Positions 44,180 through 54,069 of a stretch of DNA of 64,000 nucleotides are shown here, piece by piece. The DNA lies in the NCBI RefSeq assembly GCF_011766325.1, contig NZ_BLLG01000013.1, positions 1 to 64,000 of the forward strand, in the 5' to 3' direction. The notes beneath the pieces were generated by a model, which worked only from the letters and a program-made list of their open reading frames with translations, was not told where the DNA came from and searched no databases. The stretch comes from Streptomyces pacificus. GTDB lineage: Bacteria; Actinomycetota; Actinomycetes; Streptomycetales; Streptomycetaceae. Made by a program: the position numbers and the translations under genes. Position 1 is the first letter of the stretch, and each line of letters starts with the position of its first letter.

Positions 44180-47100
44180 ATGAGCGTCAGCGTGGCGGAG
44201 CGTGGGACGGGCGCCCGGAGCGGTCTCGCGGGCAGGGTGCCCGGCGCCTTCGCGATGTTCTTCGCCCTGCTCGGGGTGTACTGCGCGGTGATCGCGCTCA
44301 TCGCCCCCCTGCGAAGACTGCTGAGCCCGGTCTCCGCGTTCCTCGACCTGGTGGCCGTGCCCGTCAGCGCCAACCTGGCGTACGCCGTCTTCCTGCTGCT
44401 GCTGGCAGCGGCGATCGGCGCCCGCAAGAAGGCCGCGTGGTGGCTCGTCGTCGCCTATCTCACCCTGCTCGTCCTCACCGACGTCCTCACCCTGGCGCTG
44501 CTGCGGGACTGGTCCTGGATCCCCGGCCTCGTCCTGTGCCTGATCGCCCTCGGGGTGCTCTTCGCCGCCCGCGGCGAGTTCTACGCCCTGACCCGCCGCG
44601 GCGCCCTGTGGTACGCCCTCCTCGTGCTCGTCCTCGGGCTCGTGCTGGCCGTCCTCGTCGGCTGGGCGCTCGTGGAGCTGTTCCCCAACGACCTCCCGCA
44701 GGGACAGCGGCTGGCGTGGGCCGCCAACCGGGTGCTCGGCGGGCTCGTCTCCAGCGCCCAGTTCGACGGCACCCCGCCCCGCGCCCTCTTCTTCCTCCTC
44801 GGCCTCTTCGGTGCGCTCGCGCTGCTCAACTCCGCCCGGACCCTGTTCCGCTCCCAGCGGATGGAGGCCGGCCTGCACGGCGACGAGGAGACCCGGATCA
44901 GGGCACTGCTCGGCGCCTACGGCTCCCAGGACTCGCTCGGCTACTTCGCCACCCGCCGCGACAAGGCCGTCGTGTTCTCGCCCAACGGCAGGGCCGCCGT
45001 CACCTACCGTGTGGAGGCCGGTGTGGCCCTCGCCAGCGGGGACCCCGTCGGGGACACGGAGGCGTGGACCGCCGCCATCGGGACCTGGCTCGACGTCGCC
45101 CGCCGCCACGCCTGGGCGCCCGCCGTGATGGGCGCCTCCGAGGGCGGCGCACGTGCCTACGCCCGCTCCGGGCTCGGCGCCATCCAGCTCGGGGACGAGG
45201 CGATCCTGTACGTCGAGCGCTTCGACCTGAACGGCCGGGACATGCGCGCCACCCGGCAGGCCGTCGGCCGGGTCCGCAGACTCGGGGCGGCCGTCCGCAT
45301 CCGCCGCCACTCCGCCCTCGGCGCCCAGGAGATGAAGGAGATCATCGACCGGGCCGACGCCTGGCGCGACACCGAGACCGAGCGCGGCTTCTCCATGGCC
45401 CTGGACCGGCTCGGCGACCCCGAGGACGGCGACTGCCTGCTCGTCGAGGCCCTCGATGCCGACGGGAACCTCATCGCCCTCCTGTCCTTCGTGCCCTGGG
45501 GACGCGACGGGATCTCCCTCGACGTGATGCGCCGTGACCGCGACCACGCGCCCAACGGGATCATGGAGTTCATGGTCGCCGGGCTGTGCGCGGAGGCACC
45601 GCAGCTCGGCGTGCGCCGGATCTCCCTCAACTTCGCCGTCTTCCGCTCCGTGTTCGAGGAGGGCGCCAGGATCGGCGCGGGTCCGGTCCTCCGGCTCTGG
45701 CGCCGGCTGCTCCTGTTCTTCTCCAGGTGGTGGCAGCTGGAGGCGCTGTACCGCTCCAACGTCAAGTACCGGCCCGTCTGGTACCCGCGCTTCCTCTGCT
45801 ACGGGGACGCCGGCGCGCTCGCCCGCATCGGTCTCGCCTCCGCGATCGCCGAGGGCTTCGTCTCGGTGCCCAGGCTGCGCAGTCGCTGGGGCGACGGCCG
45901 GCCGCGCGGAGCCGTCGCCGCGCCGGTCGCGGGCACCAGGGACCTCCCGCCGCTCGACGCGCTCGAACTCGCCGGACCCGACACCGTACGGCCCATGGGG
46001 GAGCGCCGGATGCCGGAGCAGGTACGCGTCCGCCACCGCAAGCTGGAGCGGCTGCGCGAGCAGGGTGTCGACCCGTACCCGGTCGGCGTCACCGCCCGCA
46101 CCGGCCCTCTCGCCGCCGTACGCGCCGCCCACCCCGGCCTGCCGGCCGGAGCCCGCACCGGCGAACGGATCACGGTCGCCGGGCGGGTCATGGCCGTGCG
46201 GGACTTCGGCGGAGTCGTCTTCGCCGTGCTGCGCGACTGGTCCGGCGACCTCCAGATCGCCCTGACCCGCGACGGTTCCGGCCCCGGTGCGCTCTCCTCC
46301 TTCTCCGCCGACATCGACCTCGGCGACCATGTCACCGCCACCGGCGAGATCGGCGTCAGTGACCGGGGCGAGCTCAGCGTCTTCGCCGACGCCTGGCAGC
46401 TCACCGCCAAGTGCCTGCGCCCCCTGCCCGACAAGCGCCGCGGGCTGGCGGACCCGGAGGCGCGGGTCCGCCGCCGCTATCTCGACCTGGTCACCAGCCC
46501 CGAGGCCCGCGGTGTCGTCAGGGCCCGCTCAGCCGCGGTCCAGGCGCTGCGGCAGGGGCTGCTCGACCGCGGCTATCTGGAGGTCGAGACCCCGATGCTC
46601 CAGCAGGTCCACGGCGGCGCCAACGCCCGGCCGTTCACCACGCACATCAACGCCTACGACATGGACCTGTATCTGCGGATCGCGCCGGAGCTGTTCCTCA
46701 AGAGGCTGTGCGTGGGCGGCATGGAGAAGGTCTTCGAGATGGGCCGCACCTTCCGCAACGAAGGCGTGTCCTACAAGCACAATCCCGAGTTCACGATGCT
46801 GGAGGCGTACCAGGCGTTCGCCGACTACGACGTGATGCTCGATCTGGCCCGCGAACTGATCCAGGGCGCCGCCACCGCCGTGTTCGGCGCACCCATCGCC
46901 CACACGAGGGGCCCCGACGGCACGCCCGCCGTCCACGACATCTCCGGCAACTGGCCCGTCAAGACCCTGTACGGAGCGGTGTCCGAGGCGCTCGGCGAGC
47001 AGGTCGACGCCGACACCGGCGAGGCGCGGCTGCGCGGCCTCTGCGACCTCGCGGGAGTGCCGCACGGTCCCGACGACACCCGCGGCGACGTCGTCCTGGA

Positions 47101-47491
47101 GATGTACGAGCGGCTGGTCGAGGAGAAGACCCAACTGCCCACGTTTTACAAGGACTTCCCGACGGAAGTGTCTCCGCTGACCCGCCGGCACCGCCGTGAT
47201 CCGCGCCTCGCCGAGCGCTGGGACCTCGTCGCCTTCGGTGCCGAACTGGGCACGGCCTACTCCGAGTTGACTGACCCGGTCGAGCAGCGGCGACGGCTCA
47301 CCGCCCAGTCGCTGCTCGCGGCGGGCGGAGACCCCGAGGCCATGGAACTCGACGAGGACTTCCTCGACGCGCTGGAGTACGCCATGCCGCCGACCGGAGG
47401 GCTCGGCATCGGCGTGGACCGGCTGGTGATGTTCCTGACGGGGCTGACGATCCGCGAGACCCTGCCGTTCCCCCTGGTGCGCCGCAACTGA
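44180..47491 (+). CDS. lysX: Bifunctional lysyl-tRNA synthetase / lysylphosphatidylglycerol synthetase
   Basis: 1103 residues in three parts. Residues 1-220: about six membrane helices. Residues about 225-560: the aminoacyl-phosphatidylglycerol synthase (MprF-like, DUF2156) domain, for example YGSQDSLGYFATRRDKAVVFS and NFAVFRSVFEEG. Residues about 610-1103: class II lysyl-tRNA synthetase with OB fold and motif 2 (FEMGRTFRNEG) and motif 3 (GLGIGVDRLVMFLTG). LysX both charges tRNA with lysine and transfers the lysine to phosphatidylglycerol, giving cationic lipid and resistance to cationic peptides. ATG start at 44180. The fused layout matches mycobacterial and actinobacterial LysX. Confidence 0.97.
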   Translation: MSVSVAERGTGARSGLAGRVPGAFAMFFALLGVYCAVIALIAPLRRLLSPVSAFLDLVAVPVSANLAYAVFLLLLAAAIGARKKAAWWLVVAYLTLLVLTDVLTLALLRDWSWIPGLVLCLIALGVLFAARGEFYALTRRGALWYALLVLVLGLVLAVLVGWALVELFPNDLPQGQRLAWAANRVLGGLVSSAQFDGTPPRALFFLLGLFGALALLNSARTLFRSQRMEAGLHGDEETRIRALLGAYGSQDSLGYFATRRDKAVVFSPNGRAAVTYRVEAGVALASGDPVGDTEAWTAAIGTWLDVARRHAWAPAVMGASEGGARAYARSGLGAIQLGDEAILYVERFDLNGRDMRATRQAVGRVRRLGAAVRIRRHSALGAQEMKEIIDRADAWRDTETERGFSMALDRLGDPEDGDCLLVEALDADGNLIALLSFVPWGRDGISLDVMRRDRDHAPNGIMEFMVAGLCAEAPQLGVRRISLNFAVFRSVFEEGARIGAGPVLRLWRRLLLFFSRWWQLEALYRSNVKYRPVWYPRFLCYGDAGALARIGLASAIAEGFVSVPRLRSRWGDGRPRGAVAAPVAGTRDLPPLDALELAGPDTVRPMGERRMPEQVRVRHRKLERLREQGVDPYPVGVTARTGPLAAVRAAHPGLPAGARTGERITVAGRVMAVRDFGGVVFAVLRDWSGDLQIALTRDGSGPGALSSFSADIDLGDHVTATGEIGVSDRGELSVFADAWQLTAKCLRPLPDKRRGLADPEARVRRRYLDLVTSPEARGVVRARSAAVQALRQGLLDRGYLEVETPMLQQVHGGANARPFTTHINAYDMDLYLRIAPELFLKRLCVGGMEKVFEMGRTFRNEGVSYKHNPEFTMLEAYQAFADYDVMLDLARELIQGAATAVFGAPIAHTRGPDGTPAVHDISGNWPVKTLYGAVSEALGEQVDADTGEARLRGLCDLAGVPHGPDDTRGDVVLEMYERLVEEKTQLPTFYKDFPTEVSPLTRRHRRDPRLAERWDLVAFGAELGTAYSELTDPVEQRRRLTAQSLLAAGGDPEAMELDEDFLDALEYAMPPTGGLGIGVDRLVMFLTGLTIRETLPFPLVRRN

Positions 47492-47607
47492 ACCGCGGGC
47501 GGGCGTATGCACTGGTGAGTGCGGTGAGTGCGGTGAGTGCGGTGAGTGTGGTGAGCACCGCGCCGGGAAGGCGGATGCCGGGGAGGGCTGTATGCCGGCG
47601 GCCGGTG
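47492..47607. repeat. 9-nt GTGAGTGCG tandem array between lysX and sortase
   Basis: About five copies of GTGAGTGCG-type units at 47514-47555 in the gap between two convergent genes. Confidence 0.85.
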
Positions 47608-48270
47608 TCAGCGTGTGGTGGCCATGCGGGCGAAGACGACGACGTTGCCGTCATAGCCGGTGCCGCGCGAGTAGCCGCCGCCGCAGGTGATCACGCGCAG
47701 CTCGGGTGTGCCGGTGTCACCGTAGACCCGGGCGCCGGGGAAATCGTTCTTGGAGAACACCTCGACGCCGTACACCTCGAAGACCGCCACACGGCCGTCG
47801 TAGCGCGTCACCTCGACGTGCTGGCCCTTCTGCATCGATCCCAGCCCGTAGAACACGGCGGGCCCCGCCGTGTTGTCGACATGGCCGACGACCACTGCGG
47901 TGCCCTGCTGACCGGGTGCGATGCCGTTCTGGTACCAGCCGGCGAGGTTGGGGTCCTGCGCCGAGGGGGCCTCGATCCAGCCGTTGGCGTCGAGACCCAC
48001 GTCGACGATCGGTGCGTCCACACCGAGGGCCCGAATGGCGATCCGTGAGGCCGGGGCATAGGGCAGCGGCTCGACGGTGCCGGGCAGGGGGACGGAGTCC
48101 TGGTGGGCGCGCACGTCGTCCAGTGACGCCGCCACGGCGGGCTGCGGTGGCCCCATGCCGATGTCCACGCCATTCCGCACCAGGGCGAGTCCTGTGAGCA
48201 TGACAAGGGCCAGGACGCCCCAGGGAGAGCGTCTCCTGGAATCCGACCCCGTGAACTCCTGCCGGCGCAT
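47608..48270 (-). CDS. Class F sortase
   Basis: 220 residues. N-terminal membrane anchor (LALVMLTGLALV about 21-33), then a sortase fold with the catalytic His in VVVGHVD (about 145), Cys in LRVITCGGGY (about 195) and downstream Arg (about 203). Short size and lack of an N-terminal extension fit the actinobacterial class F. Sortases normally anchor LPxTG-like proteins to the wall, but class F substrates are poorly defined. Two secreted proteins with membrane-type tails lie just downstream on the other side. ATG start at 48270. Confidence 0.92.
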   Translation of the reverse strand: MRRQEFTGSDSRRRSPWGVLALVMLTGLALVRNGVDIGMGPPQPAVAASLDDVRAHQDSVPLPGTVEPLPYAPASRIAIRALGVDAPIVDVGLDANGWIEAPSAQDPNLAGWYQNGIAPGQQGTAVVVGHVDNTAGPAVFYGLGSMQKGQHVEVTRYDGRVAVFEVYGVEVFSKNDFPGARVYGDTGTPELRVITCGGGYSRGTGYDGNVVVFARMATTR

Positions 48271-48580
48271 GGCTCTCCCCTCTCATCGTCTGCCCGCACG
48301 CTAGGCAGGTACGGCGGAGGGCGCGACCGGAGAGGAGCGAACGGGTGGTACGGCCAGTCGTGGTGACCCATATGAGTAGACCGTCCCGCAAAACCTCCGG
48401 CAGTCCGTGACCTGCACATCCTGTGGGTGCGGGCGGCGCGTGCCGGCGTGTCGGTCACCGGGGTGGACGAATCCCGAAATGCGACGGATGTGCAACCCGG
48501 TGAGGGTTCGTCATGGAGGGCGTTCTCGTCGAAATCTCCGGAGCGCCGCTCCGGGGCGCACCTCCGATGGAGGTTCAACC
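48271..48580. promoter_or_regulatory. Divergent region between sortase and secreted protein gene
   Basis: 310 nt without a gene. Somewhat less GC-rich around 48360-48410 (ACCCATATGAGTAGACC) and 48470-48510 (GAATCCCGAAATGCGACGG). Promoters for both directions are likely; none is assigned. Confidence 0.4.
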
Positions 48581-49534
<954 letters not shown>

Positions 49535-49563
49535 CCGGCCTCACCCTCCCGGCCGGCCTTCAC

Positions 49564-49608
49564 CGCCCGTCGCCCCGAGTCCTGAATCAGGAACCGGGGC
49601 GACGGGCG
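49564..49608. terminator. Bidirectional terminator between convergent secreted-protein genes
   Basis: 14-nt arms CGCCCGTCGCCCCG (49564-49577) and CGGGGCGACGGGCG (49595-49608) are perfectly complementary. The loop itself contains a small CCTGA-A-TCAGG dyad. No U-tract. Confidence 0.85.
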
Positions 49609-49716
49609 TGGACGGCGCCGAGTAGTGCCGAGTGGGACTGTCCGGCGAGGAGCAGGGCGCGCCCGCAACAAGGACGGAAGGCGCGCCGGCGAGAGGTTGG
49701 CCGACGCGGGGAAGGC

Positions 49717-50265
49717 TCAGTGCAGCCGGCTGCCGGAGCGCCGGCGCACCACGTAGACGACGCCGCCCGAGGCCGCCAGCACGAGCATGACGCCTGCCGC
49801 GATCTCCACGGCGTGCATGCCGCGGATGCTGCCGCCCAGTCCGCCCTTGACGCCATGGGGCTGGGGAGCGGTGGTGCTGGTGGAGCTGGTGGTCGGTGTC
49901 GCCGAGCCGCTGCCGGAGATCGTCAGATCCGTGGTGCCGGTCTGGCTGTTGCAGGTGAACTGGACCGAATAGACGGCACCGCGCCGTGCGTCCAGGTCGA
50001 CCCTCGCCGTGGCGGTCTGGCGCGGCGGGATCGTCACGGTGTCGAACACGCCGGACGAGGCGGTGGCCGTGGTGCCGCAGCCGGACACTCCCAGCGTCAC
50101 CGTGCCGCCAGGTGCCACGGTCGAGGGGGTGACGGCGAACGAGAACGGCTGCTTGCGGACGCTGCCGCCGGCGCCGCCGGCGGTGTCCGCCGCCGCGGGG
50201 GGAAGGGGCAGAGCGAGGGCGGCCGCTCCCAGCAGAGCGGCGGACGCGACGGATATCGCGCGCAT
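49717..50265 (-). CDS. Secreted Ig-like protein, membrane-anchored, paralogue of the one at 48581
   Basis: 182 residues. Signal peptide (1-26), Ig-like domain (VTPSTVAPGGTVTLGVSGC, SSGVFDTVTI, ATARVDLDARRGAVYSVQFTCN), Thr/Ser linker and a C-terminal helix (IAAGVMLVLAASGGVVYVV) plus RRR. Start at ATG 50265, behind GGAGGATTGCC; a longer frame reaches 50313 without a good site. Same fold, Cys spacing and tail as the protein at 48581, with no sortase motif. Confidence 0.85.
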   Translation of the reverse strand: MRAISVASAALLGAAALALPLPPAAADTAGGAGGSVRKQPFSFAVTPSTVAPGGTVTLGVSGCGTTATASSGVFDTVTIPPRQTATARVDLDARRGAVYSVQFTCNSQTGTTDLTISGSGSATPTTSSTSTTAPQPHGVKGGLGGSIRGMHAVEIAAGVMLVLAASGGVVYVVRRRSGSRLH

Positions 50266-50457
50266 GGCAATCCTCCGGAGTCCCCGAGGAGCAGGTGCGG
50301 AAGGGCTTTCCACAAGAGCAGGGAATGCACCTCGATGACCGAAACGCTAGAAGCGCGTATGCACCCTCGCGATCTCAGACGGGCGAATGGGGCACGCCTG
50401 TCCCCCGGGCGGCGCAGCGGAGGTTTTCCCCACTTGCGTCACCCGGAGGTGCTGTGA

Positions 50458-51222
50458 TCAGCCGAGGGCGTGGGGGAAGAGCGCCGTGAACGGGCCGGGA
50501 GCGGCCGACGGGCCCCTCCCAAACGGCGCGTCGAAAGCCCAGATCAGGAAGAGCAGGAACGCGATCAGCGCGCTGAACAGGCCGGCCAGCAGCAACTCCC
50601 GGGAGGTCCTGCGGATCTGCAGGGTGAAGATCAGGCCGACGGTGACCGCGGCGCCCGTCACCAGGCCGAACCACACCACGCCGGGCATCGTGGCCTCGGC
50701 GTTCTGCCCCCGGGCCCCACGGGCGTCGTCGGCCGCCGCCACCTGGTCGACGAGTGGCTGGTACGCCTGGCCCTCGTGGTCGTTCGCCGGTACGTAGTCC
50801 GCCACGTCCCTGCGCACCTGTTCGAGCAGCCGTGTGCCCTCCGGGGTTAGTTCGCCCCTCTCGACCATGTGGGGCCACTCGGTGTTCACCACATGTGCGA
50901 CATAGGCGTCGACGCTGTCCCGGATGCGTTCGCGCGCCTCGACGGGGTAGACCTCGGCGCGGGCGCTCACCTCGTGCAGTGCCTGGGCCTCGTGGCGTAC
51001 CGAGTCCTCCGCCGCGCCGCGCGCCTCCCAGACGCCCGCGATGGCCAGGCCGAGCACGATCGCGTAGACCACGCCGATCATCATGGTCATGTACTCGATG
51101 ACATCGGGTGTCTCCGAGGGATCGTCGTGCTCGCCGACCCGCCGATGGTTGATGACGGTGATGGTGAGGACGACCGCGCACGCCGCGGCCATGGCGATGG
51201 TCAGTACGACCCACTCCGACAA
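50458..51222 (-). CDS. DUF4239 membrane protein
   Basis: 254 residues with four membrane segments, two near the start (VVLTIAMAAACAVVLTIT; YMTMMIGVVYAIVLGLAIAGVW) and two near the end (LVTGAAVTVGLIFTL; LLLAGLFSALIAFLLFLIWAF). The middle is a soluble helical domain (EARGAAEDSVRHEAQAL). Matches the DUF4239, bestrophin-like layout; function not known. A TTG start at 51222 is chosen because CGGAGGTTCAC is an ideal ribosome site and no ATG/GTG fits. Confidence 0.83.
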   Translation of the reverse strand: MSEWVVLTIAMAAACAVVLTITVINHRRVGEHDDPSETPDVIEYMTMMIGVVYAIVLGLAIAGVWEARGAAEDSVRHEAQALHEVSARAEVYPVEARERIRDSVDAYVAHVVNTEWPHMVERGELTPEGTRLLEQVRRDVADYVPANDHEGQAYQPLVDQVAAADDARGARGQNAEATMPGVVWFGLVTGAAVTVGLIFTLQIRRTSRELLLAGLFSALIAFLLFLIWAFDAPFGRGPSAAPGPFTALFPHALG

Positions 51223-51235
51223 GTGAACCTCCGGG

Positions 51236-51799
51236 CTAGCGGGATCGGGGACGAAGGAATGCCGCCGCGAGCACGGCGGGTGCGGTGACGAGGAGCGTGA
51301 GGGACACCAGTGAGGGGCCGCCGCGTGGTTTCTCGCGTGGGGGCTTTCGGTAGTGGGGGAGGGCGACCGGGGTGGGGCGCGGTGGTGCGGGGCGGGCCTT
51401 CGCGGGCGGTGTCGGTGTGGGTGTGGGTGTGGGTGGTGGTGGTGGCGGTGGTGGCGGTGGTGTCGGTGGGGGAGGCGCCTCGATCCGGGGTGGTGCGGGC
51501 GGTGGTGGCGGAGGCGGTGGCGGTGGCGGTGGTGGTGGTGCAGGTGGTTCGCGCGGCGGTGGCGGTGGGGGAGGCGGCTCGGGTGGCGGTGGCGGTGGCG
51601 GAGGCGGTTCGGGAACCGGGACCGGCCCCGCCGTGCAGCGGGCGCCGCCGGCGACGGCGACCGAGGAGCCCGGCTCGTTCGGACCACCGGGACCGATCGA
51701 GGCGTACGAGCAGGAGTCGGCGGCTGCGGGCAGCGGCGCCGTCAGCAGCCAGGCGAGTGCGGCGGCCGACAGCAGCCGCGCGGCAAGCGATCCGTACAC
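51236..51799 (-). CDS. Proline-rich secreted/anchored protein
   Basis: About 187 residues. Signal-like segment (LLSAAALAWLLTAPLPAAAD), a short Cys-containing region (SCSYASIGPGG, GGARC), a long polyproline tract interrupted by E, R and A, and a C-terminal hydrophobic helix (LVSLTLLVTAPAVLAAAFL) ending in RPRSR. GTG start at 51799 is the best fit to a signal peptide, but the ribosome site is weak and an upstream start is possible. Its stop is 13 nt before the DUF4239 start, so the two form an operon. Confidence 0.6.
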   Translation of the reverse strand: MYGSLAARLLSAAALAWLLTAPLPAAADSCSYASIGPGGPNEPGSSVAVAGGARCTAGPVPVPEPPPPPPPPPEPPPPPPPPREPPAPPPPPPPPPPPPPPAPPRIEAPPPPTPPPPPPPPPPTPTPTPTPPAKARPAPPRPTPVALPHYRKPPREKPRGGPSLVSLTLLVTAPAVLAAAFLRPRSR

Positions 51800-52005
51800 G
51801 CCGGTGAGCCTGGTCCACGAGCGGCCGGGACACGCCCGGACGGGGAGTGATTCGCCTGATGGTGGGGAAGTCCGAGGAACGGGTTTGGGACGCCGTGAGG
51901 ATTTTCCGTGCAGGCCGTTGAACACACCCGGCCCCACCGCGCGTACCTAGGGCCGTGGACGGCGCACCAAGGCGCCGCAACGGACACCGGGCTACGGGAG
52001 TTGAC

Positions 52006-53031
52006 ATGAAGACCTGGCGTAACGCCTCGCTCGCGGTGACCGCCGCTACCGTACTGGCGCTGACGACGGCGTGCGGTCAGGAGACGGTGGCGCAGCCGAA
52101 CGGCCAGGCCGTCGGAGCCGTCAACCCCGCCGGGCAGCCGGCCGCCAGCAGCGGCTACGGATCCGGCTCGGACGGTGACGGTGCGGATGCCGGTGCGGCG
52201 GACGCCAAGCCCACGACGGGAGGCCAGCTCGCCGTGCGGGAGAACAGCAAGCTCGGCGAGGTGCTCACCGACGGCGGTGGAATGACCCTGTACCGCTTCG
52301 ACAAGGACTCCGTCGATCCGGTGGCGTCGAACTGCGAAGGCGACTGCGCCAAGGCCTGGCCGGTGGTGGCGGCCGGCGATGTGACTCCGGCCCCCGGCAC
52401 CGACGCGTCGCTCATCGGCTCGGTGACCCGGGCCGACGGCACCAAGCAACTCACCGTGGGCGGCTGGCCGATGTACCGCTACGCCAAGGACGCCAAGCCC
52501 GGTGACGCCAACGGGCAGGGCGTCGGCGGCACATGGTTCGCCTCCGCACCCGACGGCAAGAAGGCCGCACTCGGCGGGAGCGGCGAGGAGTCCGAAGACG
52601 GCAAGGCGGGAGGCGAGGGGGACGGCGGCGGAGAGCCCGCCGGCCAGGCGGGCGGTGAGTCGGTCGACCTCGCCGGCCTCTCCGTCCGCAAGGACCCGAA
52701 GCTCGGCGACATCGTCGTGGACAAGAACGGAATGACCGCCTACGTCTTCACCAAGGACTCGGCCTGGCCGATGAAGACCGCCTGCACGGGTGCGTGCCTG
52801 GAGAAGTGGCCGGTCATCGCCCCGGTGAACGCCGACGACACCGTGGGCATTCTGAAGAAGGGCTTCGTGACCTTCGACCGTCCCGACGGAATCAAGCAGC
52901 AGACCATCGACTGCTGGCCGATCTACACGTTCGCCGGCGACAAGAAGCCCGGTGACACCAACGGGCAGGGCGTGGGCGGCACATGGTTCGCCGTGTCGCC
53001 CCAGGGCAAGCCGGTCGGGGCGCCCAGTTAG
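52006..53031 (+). CDS. Repeat lipoprotein, SCO0930 family
   Basis: 341 residues. Lipobox LALTTAC (Cys23). Contains pairs of the secreted repeat of unknown function (PF03640 type): each has LTDxGGMTLYxFxKD / NGMTAYVFTKD, a CxxxCxxxWP pair of cysteines (NCEGDCAKAWPV; ACTGACLEKWPV) and GWPMYxYxxDxKPGDxNGQGVGGTWF. Two such doublets are separated by a Gly/Glu-rich linker. In S. coelicolor the same gene precedes the rmdA unit, from memory. ATG start at 52006. Confidence 0.9.
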   Translation: MKTWRNASLAVTAATVLALTTACGQETVAQPNGQAVGAVNPAGQPAASSGYGSGSDGDGADAGAADAKPTTGGQLAVRENSKLGEVLTDGGGMTLYRFDKDSVDPVASNCEGDCAKAWPVVAAGDVTPAPGTDASLIGSVTRADGTKQLTVGGWPMYRYAKDAKPGDANGQGVGGTWFASAPDGKKAALGGSGEESEDGKAGGEGDGGGEPAGQAGGESVDLAGLSVRKDPKLGDIVVDKNGMTAYVFTKDSAWPMKTACTGACLEKWPVIAPVNADDTVGILKKGFVTFDRPDGIKQQTIDCWPIYTFAGDKKPGDTNGQGVGGTWFAVSPQGKPVGAPS

Positions 53032-53256
53032 GTCCCCACGCCGCGCCCCGGCCACCGGCCCGCCGCCACGCCTCCCGCGTGCGGCGGGTCGGCTGTTTCG
53101 GGATGGTTCCTGCCCGCATGTGCCCGTGGCGTGTGACCAAGAACGGATCGTTAATTTCCGTTTCTGCTCGCTCTCTTGGCGGGCGATCAGTAGCCTCGGC
53201 TCGAACGCCTGCCATGACAATGGCGGTCCACCCGTGGCGACTTGTTGGAGACATCA

Positions 53257-54069
53257 ATGGAGCGTCCCGCCTGGGCCCCGCCCGGCATCGACATCTCGGT
53301 GCCGAGCGTGTCCCGCATTTACGACTACTACCTGGGCGGCTCGCACAACTTCGAGGTCGACCGCGAAGCCGCCCGGAGGGCGATGGGGTTCATGCCGGGC
53401 CTCCCCAAGATCATGCAGGCGAATCGTGCCTTCATGCGCCGCGCCGTGCGCTACGCCGCGAGCGAGGGCGTCAGCCAGTTCCTGGACATCGGCTCGGGCA
53501 TACCGACGTTCGGCAACACCCACGAGATCGCGCAGAAGGCCGACCCCGCAGCGCGGATCGTGTACGTCGACCACGACCCGGTCGCCGTCGCCCACAGCCA
53601 GGCCGTGCTCGAAGGCAACGACGGAGCCGGGATCGTCCAGGCCGACCTGCGCGAGCCGGCCGGCATCCTCGCCGGCGGCGAGAACACCGGACTGCTGGAC
53701 CTCGACCGGCCGGTGGCGCTGCTGCTCGTCGCGGTCCTCCACTTCCTGGAGGACTCCGACGCCCCCCGGCGGTCCGTCGCCGCGCTGCGCGACGCGCTGG
53801 CACCCGGCAGCCTGATCGTCGTCACCCACGCCTCCTACGAGGGCATCCCGCTGCCCCGGGAGCAGGCCGGCGGTGCCGTCGGGGTCTACAGGGACATCCG
53901 CAACCCGCTGGTGATGCGCTCGCGCGAGGAGATCGCACGGTTCTTCGACGGGTTCGAGATGGTCGAGCCCGGACTGGTGTCGATGCCGGACTGGCGGCCC
54001 GAGACCCCGGCCGCGCAGGAGGACCCATACGCGTTCTCCGGGTACGCAGGGGTGGGGCGCAAGGCGTGA
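53257..54069 (+). CDS. SAM-dependent methyltransferase, DUF574 family
   Basis: 270 residues. Rossmann-type methyltransferase of the Streptomyces-expanded family: conserved IDISVPSVSRIYDYYLGGSHNFEVDR at the start, LDIGSGIPTFGNTHE as the SAM motif, and VYVDHDPVAVAHS. Substrate unknown. ATG start behind TTGGAG. Its stop overlaps the rmdA start by 1 nt (TGATG), so it is translationally coupled to c-di-GMP signalling. Confidence 0.92.
   Translation: MERPAWAPPGIDISVPSVSRIYDYYLGGSHNFEVDREAARRAMGFMPGLPKIMQANRAFMRRAVRYAASEGVSQFLDIGSGIPTFGNTHEIAQKADPAARIVYVDHDPVAVAHSQAVLEGNDGAGIVQADLREPAGILAGGENTGLLDLDRPVALLLVAVLHFLEDSDAPRRSVAALRDALAPGSLIVVTHASYEGIPLPREQAGGAVGVYRDIRNPLVMRSREEIARFFDGFEMVEPGLVSMPDWRPETPAAQEDPYAFSGYAGVGRKA

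Noticed and set aside
43871..46330. Upstream extension of the sigma-factor frame through lysX
   Set aside because: The sigma factor begins at the ATG at 43870 with a good ribosome site; the rest is antisense of lysX.
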